Made by a program: the position numbers and the translations under genes. Under the pieces are notes generated by a model, which saw only the letters and a list, made by a program, of their open reading frames with translations, ran no database searches and was not told the origin of the DNA. Positions 35,762-47,400 of a DNA stretch of 64,000 bases are shown piece after piece; positions within the stretch are counted from its first letter, which is position 1, and each line of letters begins with the position of its first letter. Source of the DNA: Strongylocentrotus droebachiensis (taxonomy: Eukaryota > Echinodermata > Echinoidea > Camarodonta > Strongylocentrotidae); the NCBI GenBank assembly GCA_035222895.1, contig JAVYIG010000409.1:496001-560000 (forward strand). Direction: 5' to 3'.

Positions 35762-38700
35762 GTGATCGGTCCAACAAACCTGGACACGGTAGTCATCAAT
35801 GGTGTACCCGCCTCTACACTAATTGATTCGGGCTCCCAGGTGACTACTGTTTCATCCTCCTTCATTTCCTCCCATCCTTCCCTTTGTATTTTATCCCCTA
35901 CTCCCTCCCCAATACAGATAAGAGGCGCTGGGAGTCACCCTTTGGCCCATGGAGGAGTTATCCTTCTAGAGGTAGAGTGCCTGGGCCGCACTTATTCCAA
36001 AGTCCCAGCCTTCATCGTCCCCCCAGGGAGCTATGGACCCGGTGTCGACGCCCTCGTCGGCACCAACCTCATCAGGCTAGCCCAACAAGACCAGGTGAGG
36101 CTACACGGTGCGACATACCTGCAGGTAGTGGAGAGGCAGAACAAGGCATGGTCTGCTGCTTGCTCTGCAATCGAAAGCCGTCGACCAGGGGACGCCCGGG
36201 GAAATCTGGGAATAGCAGTTCACCGTGGCCGAGGACGAAGGATTGAGCCGGGCTCGGAAGTGGAGGTTATGTGCCAGGTAGCCAGGAACTGCCCGAGCTG
36301 TACAGCTATAGTGGAGCCAATTGGGCATTCAACCAAGGGATCTAGGATGATGGTAGGAAGGACACTCGTAGATGCGTCTCCGGGTTGCTACATACCAATC
36401 CGAGTCTTGAATGTGTCCGATAGACCCATCACCATCGGCAAGAATGTCCCTCTGGCTCAACTTTTCCTAGTGTGTGCCATCGAAGAAGCCTCTAAGAATC
36501 AGCTCACACCTCCTTCAGGACCTTCCCCGTTGCTGGCACAGACCTCAGCGAGCTTCCCTGAACTCGACTTAGCCAGCTCCCCCATTACTCCGGAAGAGAA
36601 GTTGCGGCTGGAGCATCTTCTTGCTGAATACTCAGACGTGTTCTCACAACATGACTTTGATTATGGGTTGGCTAAGGACATCGAACATGACATCCCACTT
36701 GTAGATGAAGATCCATTCCGTCTTCCCTACCGGCGAATTCCCCCTGCTCAGTTCCAAGAGGTGAGACGACACATCCAGGAGATGGAACAGGCAGGAGTAA
36801 TCAAGAAAAGTCATAGCCCGTACGCTTCTCCCATTGTGGTGGTACGCAAGAAGGATGACTCCATTCGTCTGTGCATAGATTACCGTCACCTGAATGGCAA
36901 GACGAGACGGGATGCTTTCCCAATGCCTAGGATCGACGAGGCCCTCGATGCACTTGGGAATGCAAAGTACTTCACCACCCTGGACCTAACAAGTGGGTAT
37001 TGGCAGGTAAAGGTTGCGGAGAAGGATCGACCAAAGACAGCATTTACGACTCCCATGGGACTCTTTGAATGTATCCGGATGCCGTTTGGTCTCCAGAATG
37101 CTCCAGCAACTTTCCAGCGACTGATGACGTCATGCCTAGGGGACCAACAGTTCGAGTCTCTTTTAATCTACTTGGATGACATCATCGTTTTCTCCAGCTC
37201 CTTCGACGATCACCTTGATCGCCTGACACTTGTCTTCAATCGGCTCCGTCAACAAGGGTTGAAATTGAAGCCTAGGAAGTGTCACCTCCTTCAGACCAAG
37301 GTCAAGTATCTGGGCCATGTGATCAGCCAGGAGGGAATCGAGACTGACCCTGAGAAAACCTCATCTGTGACGGACTGGCCTCGTCCGAAGACCAGCAAAG
37401 ATGTACGTAGGTTTTTAGGATTCACAGGATACTATAGGAGGTTTGTGCCAGGGTATGCGAAAACAGCGAAGCCATTGTTTCAGCTCACAGAAGGAGGTGG
37501 TCGACGCAAGGCTACCCGGAAACCACTCCCTCCCTTCAATTGGACTGAGGAATGTGAAGCGGCCTTCGAGCTACTCAAATCAAAACTAACGTCTCCTCCA
37601 GTACTAGGCTTCCCAGACTTTGAGACCCCATTCCTTCTTGAGGTTGATGCGTCTGGTTCTGGCCTTGGGGCAGTCATCAGTCAACTCCAGGATGGTAAGA
37701 AGAGGGTGATTGCTTTCGCAAGCAAGGCCTTATCACCATCCGAGAGCAAATACCCAGCTCATAAGCTCGAATTCCTGGGATTGAAGTGGGCTGTGGTAGA
37801 CAAGTTTCGTGAGTATCTCCTAGGTCGCCGATTCCATGTTTTGACAGACAACAATCCACTCCTATATGTCACCAGTTCTGCAAAGCTGGATGCAACTGGC
37901 CAGCGATGGGTTGCAGCACTTGCAGACTTTGATTTCAGTGTGGAATACAGGAGTGGGAGGCTCAACGCCGCAGCAGACGCTCTTTCAAGGTTGCCAGAGG
38001 CGTCGGCTGGAGTACCAACTCAAGATGTGCAAGTCGACTGCAGCCATTTAGCGGTGTCAGCCGTTCTGCAAGGAGGATTGCAACCGTCTGGATTTGTACA
38101 TCCCACAGCTCTCCAGTTGGCAGCCGGTGCATCTAACCCAGGCTCTCCAAGCAACCAAGGTGAAAGTGAGACGGGAACACCCTCCATCGACATCATTCCA
38201 GTGGAAACGCTTGCTCGGCAGCAAAGATCGGATCCTGATCTGTCGGTAGTTATGCCGTATGTGGAGCGAGGCTCCAAACCTACCAAGCAGGAGTTTCAAG
38301 TATGCTCTCCAGATGCTAAGCTCATTCTCAGGCAGTACCAACGCCTAGAACTAAAGTCAGGAGTTCTTCATCGGCGGTACCAAGACTCTACTGGGGCACT
38401 GCGTCATCAACTGCTACTCCCACGTTGTCATCACAAACTGGTTCTTGGTCACCTCCATGATGATGTTGGTCACCCTGGGGCTGAACGAACTCTGGACAAT
38501 CTTCGACAGCGTTTCTTCTGGGCAAGGATGGCACAAGATGTGCATGCCTGGTGTACCACCTGTAGGCGATGCTGCCTGAGGAAGACACCAACTTCAGGGA
38601 ACCGTGCTCCCCTTTCGAGCATCCACACATCTGAACCGCTGGAACTGGTGTGCATTGACTTCCTGAAGTTGGATAAATCTAAAGGTGGCTACGAGAATGT

Positions 38701-40120
38701 CCTGGTGGTAACTGACCATTTTACCAGGTATGCACAAGCCTACCCCACAAGGGATCAGCTCGCTACAACAGTGGCTAAGACCTTGTGGGATAATTTCTTT
38801 GTTCACTACGGGTTTCCCCGCAGAATACACGCAGACCAAGGGAGAAACTTTGAGAGCCACCTCATTGCAGAACTCTGCAAAGTAGCGGGGATCAAAAAGA
38901 GCCGAACCACTGCCTACCATCCGCAGGGGAATGGAACAACGGAGCGCTTCAATCGGACTTTGATCAACATGGTCGGAACTCTAGACCCCTCGCAGAAGGC
39001 CAGTTGGAAGGATCATCTTGGCCATCTGACCCATGCCTACAATGCAACGAAGCATGAGTCCACTGGTTACGCTCCCTTCCATCTTATGTTTGGCAGGCAC
39101 CCAAATCTCCCGGTGGATGTCATCTTCGGCATTCCATCTCAAAATGAAGATGACGGATACGAGGACTATGTCACTCGATTCCGGGAAGGTCTCCGATCAG
39201 CCTACGATCTTGCGGCAGGAAAATCAAGGCTGGCGAAAGATCGCCAGAAGGTCCAATTCGACAAGAAGGCCAAGCTGACATCACTTTTACCGGGAGATCG
39301 TGTGCTGGTCATGGACAAGTCCACAGGCGGACAGAAGCTGGCAGACAAATGGGAGTCAACACCCTACATCGTGTTGAGTAAACATCCCGAGCTGCCAGTG
39401 TATGTGGTCCAACGACCAGACACGAAGCGGGAGCGGACTGTTCATCGAAACCTTTTAACCCCCTGTATGTTCCTGCCCCTTGAAGAAACTGCCCCCAAAC
39501 CAAACATAGCGACCAATCGACCTAAGGCTGACCAGACTGAGGGACAAGTGGAATCTTCTCATAACGAAGAAACAGAAGACCTGTTACTTCGGGTGCCTGA
39601 AGTGATTGGTCCAGCCCGAGACCATCATGATCGACACCAGGAAACTGGTAGAGTCCCGATCCTCCCAGAGGGCGTAGAATATCCTCAACGCCCTGCTGAA
39701 GACCCACCCTCCATCATTGACTTAACCCCCGCTGACCCACCGATTGACACACCTCCCATAACCGATCCACACCCAATGGATGATCTCCCTTCTTCAGATG
39801 ACCTACCTCCCTCTGATAATCCAACCCCCTGCGATGACTCATCCCTCGCTCAGGAACCTCCTCCTTCGAATAACCAACACCCCTTAGATAATCTTCCTTC
39901 TTCAGGTGAGCAAACTCCCACTGAAGATCTCGATGATGGAACCCCGATTAGACGAAGTGGACGCACGCGTCGCCCTGTTGAACGGCTCCAATACAATACT
40001 CTCGGTCACCTCCTTAATCTCTCCGTTTATCAAACAAAATTAGAGGCTGGGAAGAAGCTGTGGGCACGGTGGAAGAGTCCCGGTATGAATGTAGCTAGGG
40101 CTAAGTTAGGTATGGTATAG
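35762..40120 (+). CDS. pol: pol polyprotein of the gypsy element
   Basis: An uninterrupted frame of 1,452 codons when counted from 35,762; it is open from 35,606 and is probably entered by frameshifting. Numbering from 35,762: aspartic protease with Asp-Ser-Gly at 22-24 (LIDSGSQVT); reverse transcriptase about 330-510 with YLDD at 470-473; RNase H about 620-745 with its first Asp at 629 (LLEVDASGSG); integrase zinc finger HHCC about 885-930; integrase core Asp966, Asp1025 and Glu1061 (35 residues between the last two); then a GPY/F-like region (LPGDRVLVM). The last 150 residues are proline-, aspartate- and serine-rich, ending in a basic RRSGRTRRPVERL motif. No chromodomain recognised. Confidence 0.93.
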   Translation: MIGPTNLDTVVINGVPASTLIDSGSQVTTVSSSFISSHPSLCILSPTPSPIQIRGAGSHPLAHGGVILLEVECLGRTYSKVPAFIVPPGSYGPGVDALVGTNLIRLAQQDQVRLHGATYLQVVERQNKAWSAACSAIESRRPGDARGNLGIAVHRGRGRRIEPGSEVEVMCQVARNCPSCTAIVEPIGHSTKGSRMMVGRTLVDASPGCYIPIRVLNVSDRPITIGKNVPLAQLFLVCAIEEASKNQLTPPSGPSPLLAQTSASFPELDLASSPITPEEKLRLEHLLAEYSDVFSQHDFDYGLAKDIEHDIPLVDEDPFRLPYRRIPPAQFQEVRRHIQEMEQAGVIKKSHSPYASPIVVVRKKDDSIRLCIDYRHLNGKTRRDAFPMPRIDEALDALGNAKYFTTLDLTSGYWQVKVAEKDRPKTAFTTPMGLFECIRMPFGLQNAPATFQRLMTSCLGDQQFESLLIYLDDIIVFSSSFDDHLDRLTLVFNRLRQQGLKLKPRKCHLLQTKVKYLGHVISQEGIETDPEKTSSVTDWPRPKTSKDVRRFLGFTGYYRRFVPGYAKTAKPLFQLTEGGGRRKATRKPLPPFNWTEECEAAFELLKSKLTSPPVLGFPDFETPFLLEVDASGSGLGAVISQLQDGKKRVIAFASKALSPSESKYPAHKLEFLGLKWAVVDKFREYLLGRRFHVLTDNNPLLYVTSSAKLDATGQRWVAALADFDFSVEYRSGRLNAAADALSRLPEASAGVPTQDVQVDCSHLAVSAVLQGGLQPSGFVHPTALQLAAGASNPGSPSNQGESETGTPSIDIIPVETLARQQRSDPDLSVVMPYVERGSKPTKQEFQVCSPDAKLILRQYQRLELKSGVLHRRYQDSTGALRHQLLLPRCHHKLVLGHLHDDVGHPGAERTLDNLRQRFFWARMAQDVHAWCTTCRRCCLRKTPTSGNRAPLSSIHTSEPLELVCIDFLKLDKSKGGYENVLVVTDHFTRYAQAYPTRDQLATTVAKTLWDNFFVHYGFPRRIHADQGRNFESHLIAELCKVAGIKKSRTTAYHPQGNGTTERFNRTLINMVGTLDPSQKASWKDHLGHLTHAYNATKHESTGYAPFHLMFGRHPNLPVDVIFGIPSQNEDDGYEDYVTRFREGLRSAYDLAAGKSRLAKDRQKVQFDKKAKLTSLLPGDRVLVMDKSTGGQKLADKWESTPYIVLSKHPELPVYVVQRPDTKRERTVHRNLLTPCMFLPLEETAPKPNIATNRPKADQTEGQVESSHNEETEDLLLRVPEVIGPARDHHDRHQETGRVPILPEGVEYPQRPAEDPPSIIDLTPADPPIDTPPITDPHPMDDLPSSDDLPPSDNPTPCDDSSLAQEPPPSNNQHPLDNLPSSGEQTPTEDLDDGTPIRRSGRTRRPVERLQYNTLGHLLNLSVYQTKLEAGKKLWARWKSPGMNVARAKLGMV

Positions 40121-40240
40121 GAGACATTTTTTAAACACTAATTTACAATAGTGTGATTTTATTGAATGTTAATTCTTTTTTAAATTATTTATATATGTTT
40201 TGAATATAAATTGTTTTATATGCCGGGACGGCATTGTTTC

Positions 40241-40254
40241 GAAGGAAGGGAGAG
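40241..40254 (+). other. Polypurine tract
   Basis: GAAGGAAGGGAGAG abuts the 3' LTR. This RNase H-resistant tract would prime plus-strand synthesis. Confidence 0.85.
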
Positions 40255-42019
40255 TGTAACCAGGTGACTGTTCTATAAAGACTAGTCACATACAAACATC
40301 CTGTTTCCACATAGAATGCTGGATTACATGACTCACTTTATGCAAATATCTTTTAACACGTGATCCCGCAACATTACTTTGTTCCTTTGTTTCTAAACAC
40401 CTTGAACTCGTGAACCCGCTTGACTCCTCGCAGTCCGTGTCACGAGTTTCACCATCACACATCTCTTCTTCGCCTCCTGTTTTACAGGTAATTTACCATA
40501 TTTTGTATTATACTATATTTAAGTTAATCATTATTATCATGTTACATAACTTTGTGCGGTTGTACTGATGTATGATTGGATATGTTCTGATGTTCGCATT
40601 GGTAGATATCGTTGTTTTAAGGGAAGAATTAAGTTAAGAAAGTGTAGCTTTCTTACAACTATTTGTGAAGCGTTATACTGTATGGGTGAATGGTACCGCG
40701 AATATATATATTTCACATTGTACATAACTATTTAGCTTTCTTACCTAAAGATATGAGCTATTCAATATTGTGTCGTTTATGAACCACTATTGTGATTCTA
40801 GTTAGCATTTGACATATTCTAGTTGGGGAAATATTATTACGATTTTCCATATTCGATTTGATAACGTTTTGAGAGATTTCTATCTCAGAAGGAGATAACC
40901 TTCGATTTGACAATGAACCGGCCAGATTTTGCTAGTCTATAAGTCCGTACTTTCTTATAATATGTATCGAGTTATTATGTCGTTTATTTTGTTCAGGATC
41001 TTACATTATCATGCCAAGATAATAATCATGTTAATATGTGTTCCGATATACCAGGGATTGGTGTGGAATTGGTGTACAACTTCATAATCATTTATCTATG
41101 ATACATTGGTGTCTGCGTGATTAGACTATGTACGTTCACACTGTGTGTAGGGATTGAGCGCAGCTTTGAGAACAAAGAAAGGATTACAACTTTTAACTAA
41201 TAGTACCAGTACAAGTATTACCTTGACAAAGAGGAACTTGGGCTTTTTAGGTTTATTTGTCTCAACTCTGTAATCTGTATAGAGCAGGTACTATAGCATT
41301 AGTAGCTGAAGTAAATATGCTTTAGCCGTCACTATTATATATGTATGAGTGGGTTTTATTATGGTCCAAACGCTCATGTATCTTTACAGTATGAATTAAG
41401 TTAGAGAACAACAATTATTAATCATTTGCACGATATATGTCTAGTTTACGAAAGCACTATATATTTATCACTCGGTAGTCTCCAGTTGTATATTATCAGT
41501 CAGACATGTATGAATCTATTTAGTCTATTCCTTTTATGTTAGTTATAGTTTCTTCGTTATAATTAGTTAGTACATATTTGTTATCGTCTTGTTTACTTCA
41601 TTTAGGTTCAGTCGAGTTAGATATTGGTTATCTTCGTAGTTCAGCAGTATACGTTTCGAGTATTTGATATCAAGTTAATAGTACTATACATTATCCATTC
41701 TAGTGAATGATAAGTCTTTGTTTGGTTAAATATTGGAAAGGGACATGTTGTTGATATTTACTTTGCCATTACATCTAATGGCTAAGTGTGGATGTAAACC
41801 TATATATTAGTAGGATAGGAACTATAGAAGTGTATATTTTGTGAGTTTGTTTGTTGAATACGAATATTCAATTATGTTTATGTATATTATTACTTGTTAT
41901 TAAAAGCGGTCCGTGTCACGAGTTTCACCATCACACATCTCTTCTTCGCCTCCTGTTTTACAGACTCATCTCATCTCTATTTTTGGTACCCTATTCTTAC
42001 AAACGTAACGAGGGCTACA
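40255..42019 (+). repeat. 3' LTR of the gypsy element
   Basis: 1,765 bp, collinear with the 5' LTR at a constant offset of 7,961 bp. The only difference I saw is one base near 41,210. It carries the same 55-bp internal direct repeat. It ends at the CATG target duplication (42,020-42,023). Confidence 0.95.
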
Positions 42020-42189
42020 CATGTTTCACAAGTTTTTAACGTACTAGACACTTCCTGTAAGTTTATGAAAATTTACGTCAAGACTTCGACAAATTCTTTA
42101 TCGAATTTTACTCTCTTGTCATGGAAGACGAATCAGAGAGAATCTTGAAGACAGTGAAAAGGGATAAAGTAAAAAAAGAGGGAAGTGAT

Positions 42190-42288
42190 TAAAGCCTTTT
42201 GATAAAATGGATTGTGGGGGGTGGGGGTGGGAGAGAAAGCAGAGAGCGAGGGAGAGAAAATAGATAGATAGCGATGGAGAGAGAAGGG

Positions 42289-42346
<58 letters not shown>

Positions 42347-42410
42347 AAGGAAAGGGGGCGAGAAAGGGGAGGAGAAACAAGAAAGAGAGATAGGGTAGGA
42401 TCAGTGGACA
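42190..42410. repeat. GA-rich microsatellite
   Basis: (GA)n and GGGA-type repeats. The serine/leucine-rich minus-strand open frames are its shadows. Confidence 0.8.
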
Positions 42411-42585
42411 AGCGTGTGTGTGCGTTTTATACTGTTTTTGTTCTTGTAGGCAGAAATATTCTAAATTGTTAATTATCATTACTCGCATCATAGGACACAG
42501 CTGAGGAAGTCAGAAAAACGTACATCGAGCTCTATTTTTACAGGGAATATAGTATACGGCCGGTACTCTGTAATTGCTTATGGAC

Positions 42586-42889
42586 CAGGGGCGGATCCAG
42601 GATTTAAAAAAAAAAAGGGGGGGGGGTGGCCTGGAATGTACGAAAATGCGAGCGCAAAGCCATATACGGCGTGGGTTCCGAAGCCCGCTTATAGGTCCAT
42701 TGAATTTCTAACCTTAAGATGCTCTATGGTACAATCTGAGGCGTTTCTGAATGTGTAAATTGAACATTTATGTAAATATTTCTTAGCTTTTTGTTTGCAT
42801 TTCTCCGAAAAATCAACAAAAATTACCACTTTTGGGGGGAAGGAAAAATAAGGGGCGTGCGCCCTCCACGCCCCCTCGATCCGCCCCTG
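42586..42889. mobile_element. hAT-like MITE, copy 3
   Basis: The ends CAGGGGCGGATCCAGG and, from the right, CAGGGGCGGATCGAGG place it with the element at 17,578. It has an A11/G10 run near the left end. The 8-bp flanks do not match exactly, so the target duplication has decayed or the ends are slightly misplaced. About 304 bp, non-coding. Confidence 0.7.
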
Positions 42890-44184
42890 AGGACATATCC
42901 ATGCTTTTCAAAATTACTAAACAAATGGCTTATTGATTAAAATCATGTTTGTGCGACTTGTATGCCTATTCGATTAGTAGAGGGACAATGAAATGGATGA
43001 ACATTGAACATAATGTATTAAACTATGAAACTCTCTGAAGTGAGGTTTAAAGAGTAAAATATATTTCTGTAATTTTTAAACAAACTAGCAAATATCAGGC
43101 TGTAACACTCATACTATGCCAGCGCAGAGAGCATAGCACGTGCAGAAGTAATATACATGTACTTCCAGGAATAGAGATGACCATTGCAAGGTACAGTTAT
43201 GTTTGGATACACGGTCAGTTTACTCTTTGATCTTATACTTCTTACGCTTCGATCTGTCTTCGCAATTAAACTTTAAATGAAGATGCATCATAAATGCAGC
43301 ACCTGTGATTGCAAGGATTGATTGAGACATCCAAGGCTACCAGTGGATAAGTGGAGGAGCGGACATTATTAAACGACACATTCACATCATATTTCTGTAT
43401 ATGTTAGCAGTGGGGTAACATGGCTCCAGGGCGCTGTTATCTAGGGGAAAGGGGGGGGGGGGGGTACCACATTTATTAGGTGGGAAGGATTGACTGAGGG
43501 GGGGGGGGGGTCGGAGAGGAAAGTGGTCGTATCATCTTCTCTTTATAGTGCCTCCCTTCTCTTCCCCCTCTCTATTCTACCACCCCATTTTAATTTCCTT
43601 TTCCATTCGATTGGGGGGGGGGGGGGAGGGGTGCGAGCCGTCTATGCCCTCTGGAGCTAAGCTAGACTAGTGGAGGTCAAATAGGTAGCATTCTCATGTA
43701 TAGGAAACAAGAGTTCATATTTTCCCTGTTTAGTTGTGTAAAGTTATCTGAGCTACACTGGAAATATGGATCCGTACAATACATGAGACGAATTGCCTAG
43801 TAATTTGTACAGTGAAAAGGAAATTCGAAGGAAAAACGTGTTGAATAAGGTCTCATGGCGCCCAACTTGTAATGTCATATGAAAAGATCCATGTGCCTGC
43901 TACCCTATCTAAATGTGCCAAGGACACTTTCCGGGAAAGCTCAGTGTAAATATCTGAAATCAACTCGTTCTGTGCTGAAGTTCAATGGCACAGCAAACAC
44001 CCACCCAGACACGCACACAGCTGTACGTATGTTTTACTCATTTCGGTTGCGCGTTGGAACTCATTATTGATACTAGTTAATGAAATAATTGAGTCGTATT
44101 TGATCATGGTAGCCAAATCAACATTAATGTTGCGCTTCATGTGGGTCCTGCAATTTGTGTTTGATACTCCAGCGATTGGAAGGT
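42890..44184. other. Intergenic DNA with several G runs
   Basis: G runs of 12-16 bases occur at about 43,450, 43,498 and 43,614, separated by CT-rich sequence. No gene is seen. Confidence 0.55.
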
Positions 44185-44335
44185 ACTCATGTACGCCTGG
44201 GTAGAGAGTGGCAAGAGTAGTTTAATGTCTTGTCAAAGTACGAAATATAGTTGCCGGGCTGTGATTCGAATCCTCAACTCTTTGATTGAGAGTCAAGTGA
44301 ATGAACCGCTCACTATACCACGACACCTCCACTAA
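44185..44335 (-). mobile_element. tRNA-derived SINE, 5' portion
   Basis: On the minus strand a tRNA-like head starts GGAGGTGTCGTGG at about 44,331. Its B box is GGATTCGAATCACAGC near 44,275, and the body phrase GCCACTCTCTACCC follows near 44,205. The tail is absent. Confidence 0.6.
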
Positions 44336-44649
44336 TATTTCCTGTCAGGATGTAAATTAGTTCTCAATTCTCCTTTGTCTGATATTTCGCTTTAGCACTG
44401 TCGAATTGACACTATCTTCCTTCTTATCGATTTAAGTTGAAATAAAGCTGACGAAAATGTTTTTGGAATGTATGGGGTTTTAAATCGTCTCAGGCCACGG
44501 ATCGAGCAGTGCCATAAATGACCTCCAGTGTAATTTCTACGCCAATTATCCAACGTCGTTTCGAACCACGATGCCTCGTTGAATTACCTTACATGTAAAA
44601 ATAGACCGAGGTGACAAATTTCGGAATGTTGAATACCCCAGTCACATCG

Positions 44650-45120
44650 AGACCGACAAAAGACCGGCATTTTTTTTGTTATCGGCAAATATGATATCAT
44701 CCGAAATAGCCAACAATCGGTCGGGTTGGAGAAGGTTTTGATGGTGGCGTGAGCGAGATAAGATTCTCATGTAACACAGGCAAGACCGACATCAAACCGA
44801 ATAAACTGACATTACTCCTATTGGCTCAGGATCGAACGGTTTAGAGTCGGTTTGGGGTCGGTTTAGGATTTGTCTGAGGTTTAAAATTCTAGCCACACTG
44901 GCAAGACCGAATCAAGACCTACAACAGATCAAACACAATACTGTCATTAAACGAATGGCCCAGAGCCAGACGGATTGAAGTCGGTTGGGAGTTGATGTCG
45001 GTCGGTTTGAAGAAGGTTTGGATTGATACCCTATTCAAACCGATAAGAACGACACTAGATCGACTAAAAACGGAATTAAAAATTACATTACCGCTGTTAC
45101 CTCCGTCACACCGCCTAACC
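44650..45120. repeat. Palindrome-rich imperfect tandem repeat
   Basis: Two diverged units of about 115 bp (about 44,775-44,890 and 44,890-45,010) each begin GGCAAGACCGA and end in a cluster of GTCGGTTTGG or GTCGGTTGGG. The start of a unit is thus complementary to its end. More GACCGAC/GTCGGT motifs lie on both sides. No coding signal was found. Confidence 0.45.
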
Positions 45121-45774
45121 TACTCAAAACCGGCTCGAAACAGACCGAATTCGTGCCGTTGACGGTAGTAATATTTTTTTGGGTCCGTTCTGAGGTAGGT
45201 CTGGTCCATTTTTGTGTATGGAACCGGGGTATAAATCGGATAGGAAACGGTTTGGTCGTGTGACCGAGGTACTATGCCAGATGTCCGATCTCTCTTCCAA
45301 AGACAGCTGTCAGAGCTGGATAGAGCGAAACTCATCTTAACGAGTGTGAAGGAGGAAGGGGGACAATCATCGAGTTAATTGATTAATCTTCATCAATCAA
45401 GATAAATAGAGAGTTAGGAAGAAGTAGTAGGGCGAATATATTAACACAATAATGTGGCTAATAGGCCCGACTACTTAGCGGATTGGAGATTGAAATCTAT
45501 ATTTATTGATACCATTAGCATGATGCCATTCAGCTGTCATCAGATGTCACATCTGTTGTTTGGGTTTTGAAGTGCACGTTCAATTTACACGAATTCTTTT
45601 CGAAAGCCTAAGTAGGGCCCTTATTTTGATAAGAGCAAGATGTTACTCATTGCATCTATGGAGATGCAACTAGTCCCGATTCAACAAAGCATCGGTGTAC
45701 AATATATCTACTTGGGCGTGACATCATTGAGTTACGAAATGTATCTTGCTTCCGGCATCTTGCTGAAGGTAGAG

Positions 45775-45778
<4 letters not shown>

Positions 45779-45846
<68 letters not shown>
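45779..45846. repeat. (TA)n-(GA)n compound microsatellite
   Basis: About 16 TA units run directly into about 18 GA units. Confidence 0.9.
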
Positions 45847-45848
<2 letters not shown>

Positions 45849-46094
45849 GGAAGAACTTGATAGTTTAATCTACAGTAGATATGAACATGTCTATTATCAA
45901 ATATTGAAATCATTTGCACTGCTTTTATCACTAAAGGTAAACTTAAGTTTTGGATATGGGGACAACTCTTTTTTTAATACAACATAAAATGAATCGTGGA
46001 ATGAAAAATCTTGAACTGGGAGGGGGGGGGGTGTGTGGACGGGGGCTCCAACCCTTTGGGAATTTTGGAAAAAATGCTGGTAACGAGAGGATAT

Positions 46095-46197
46095 CTTTGT
46101 AATGTGTATGCTGACAATATATTCGGGAGCGCCAGGAGGGTCAAATCTGACTGACATGAGCGCTATACAAGGACCCATTATTATTTTTATTATTAAT
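46095..46197 (+). mobile_element. SINE 3' tail piece
   Basis: GAGCGCTATACAAGGACCC followed by (ATT)n resembles the tails of the other SINEs. The head is not seen. Confidence 0.4.
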
Positions 46198-46718
46198 ACT
46201 CAGTACTTTTTTTTGTAAGGAACAACAGTTGCCTTCTGTTTTCATATACAGTCACACATCTCTCGATTAAAAAATTATATTCAAGTTTATTGCTAGTTAC
46301 ATGTAATTGGATTCAGAGTTTCGCTTTATTAAATTAGATGAGACTTGTATAGGTAAAATGTTGTTTGGCCGTCGGGACTTTTACCTGTCTTGTAAAAGTA
46401 GTATTGATCTCATCCAAAGAGATATACAATCGAAAAGATAAAAAATATCGAGATGTCGGTTATGAATATAAAAGTCTCAATATCGCGTCACCCTCTTTTG
46501 AATCAATACGCCAGAAAAAGATTGACTGTTATCTGATTATAAGTTTTATATTTGTAAAACCCGGAGCAACGAAAGTGTCAACACTAGCTAAATTGTTCAA
46601 CATGTCTTTGATAAATATGTATGTCTCTGGGCATTTTCATTTTGTCACGTTGTAAAGGCCAGTGACACTTTCTTATGTCTGTGTATAAACGGTAGCTCAT
46701 AAATTTTGAATAATATTT

Positions 46719-46950
46719 TCTTATCTCTTTTCATGACACGATCTTGACACTATGGTTTACTCATGATAGATGAATTCATATACTCTCAGAACTTTATTGA
46801 TCAATCTCTATGACTCTGTAGATTAATAATATAAGTTCTAGGAATATACAAAATCTATCTATATTGGAATTAGATCATTTTCTCACAATCACTTCATAAA
46901 GAGAGGAAAGAAACAAATGTTTAAACTTTATGGACGACAGTGTTTAATAC
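46719..46950. repeat. Dispersed repeat, copy 2
   Basis: Diverged relative of 27,478-27,710; see that entry for the shared anchors. Confidence 0.4.
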
Positions 46951-47068
46951 TTGAAGCATTAATTTCATTTCTTTTTGTTATTATTAATTATTAATTATTT
47001 GGCGTCACCTGTGCCTAGGAGGGGAAAAGCGAACTGATTCACTGTATAACCCCCAGGTCTCTCCTCCT

Positions 47069-47400
47069 CAGACGCGTACGCAGAATCTTTTTGAAGGGGG
47101 GGGGGGGGGGGGGGTTAACGACTCAGCCGGTCGCTGAATTAGCGGGGGGGGGGGGGAGGACATATTTTTCTTATTTTTTTTGGTCTAAACAAAAATTTGG
47201 CGATCGATATTTCGTTGTGTTGGAGGGGGGGGGGGGGGGTAAGGTCAGATTTATGGGGTCACCCATTACCACCATTTTTTTTTTATTAGAAAAAATAAAT
47301 AAAGGGGGGGGGGGGTGGTTTCCTCCAAAACACACACATATAACAAAGTTAAAGAGGGGAAGGGGTTAACCCCCTCCCCCACCCCCTGCGTACGCGCCTG
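47069..47400. mobile_element. hAT-like MITE with long G runs, copy 4
   Basis: The ends CAGACGCGTACGCAG and, from the right, CAGGCGCGTACGCAG match the family of the element at 4,861. Shared interior phrases are CGACTCAGCCGG, TTTTTGGTCT and GGGTAAGGTCA, again with G runs. The 8-bp flanks agree at only five positions, so this copy is older or its target duplication is damaged. Confidence 0.7.

Larger units (their letters stand above)
32294..42019 (+). mobile_element. Ty3/gypsy LTR retrotransposon, looks whole
   Basis: A 9,726-bp element with TG...CA long terminal repeats of 1,765 bp each, a tRNA primer site, gag, pol in protease-RT-RNase H-integrase order, and a polypurine tract. The gypsy order (integrase after RNase H) sets it apart from copia. 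A 4-bp target duplication, CATG, lies at 32,290-32,293 and 42,020-42,023. The two LTRs have identical length and I saw one base difference between them, so the insertion is very recent. I see no breaks in gag or pol and no envelope gene. The gag-pol interior is visibly richer in GC than the LTRs and flanks. I do not assign a clade. Confidence 0.95.

Noticed and set aside
40121-40240. Possible envelope gene after pol
   Set aside because: Only about 120 bp lie between the pol stop and the polypurine tract, too little for any envelope.
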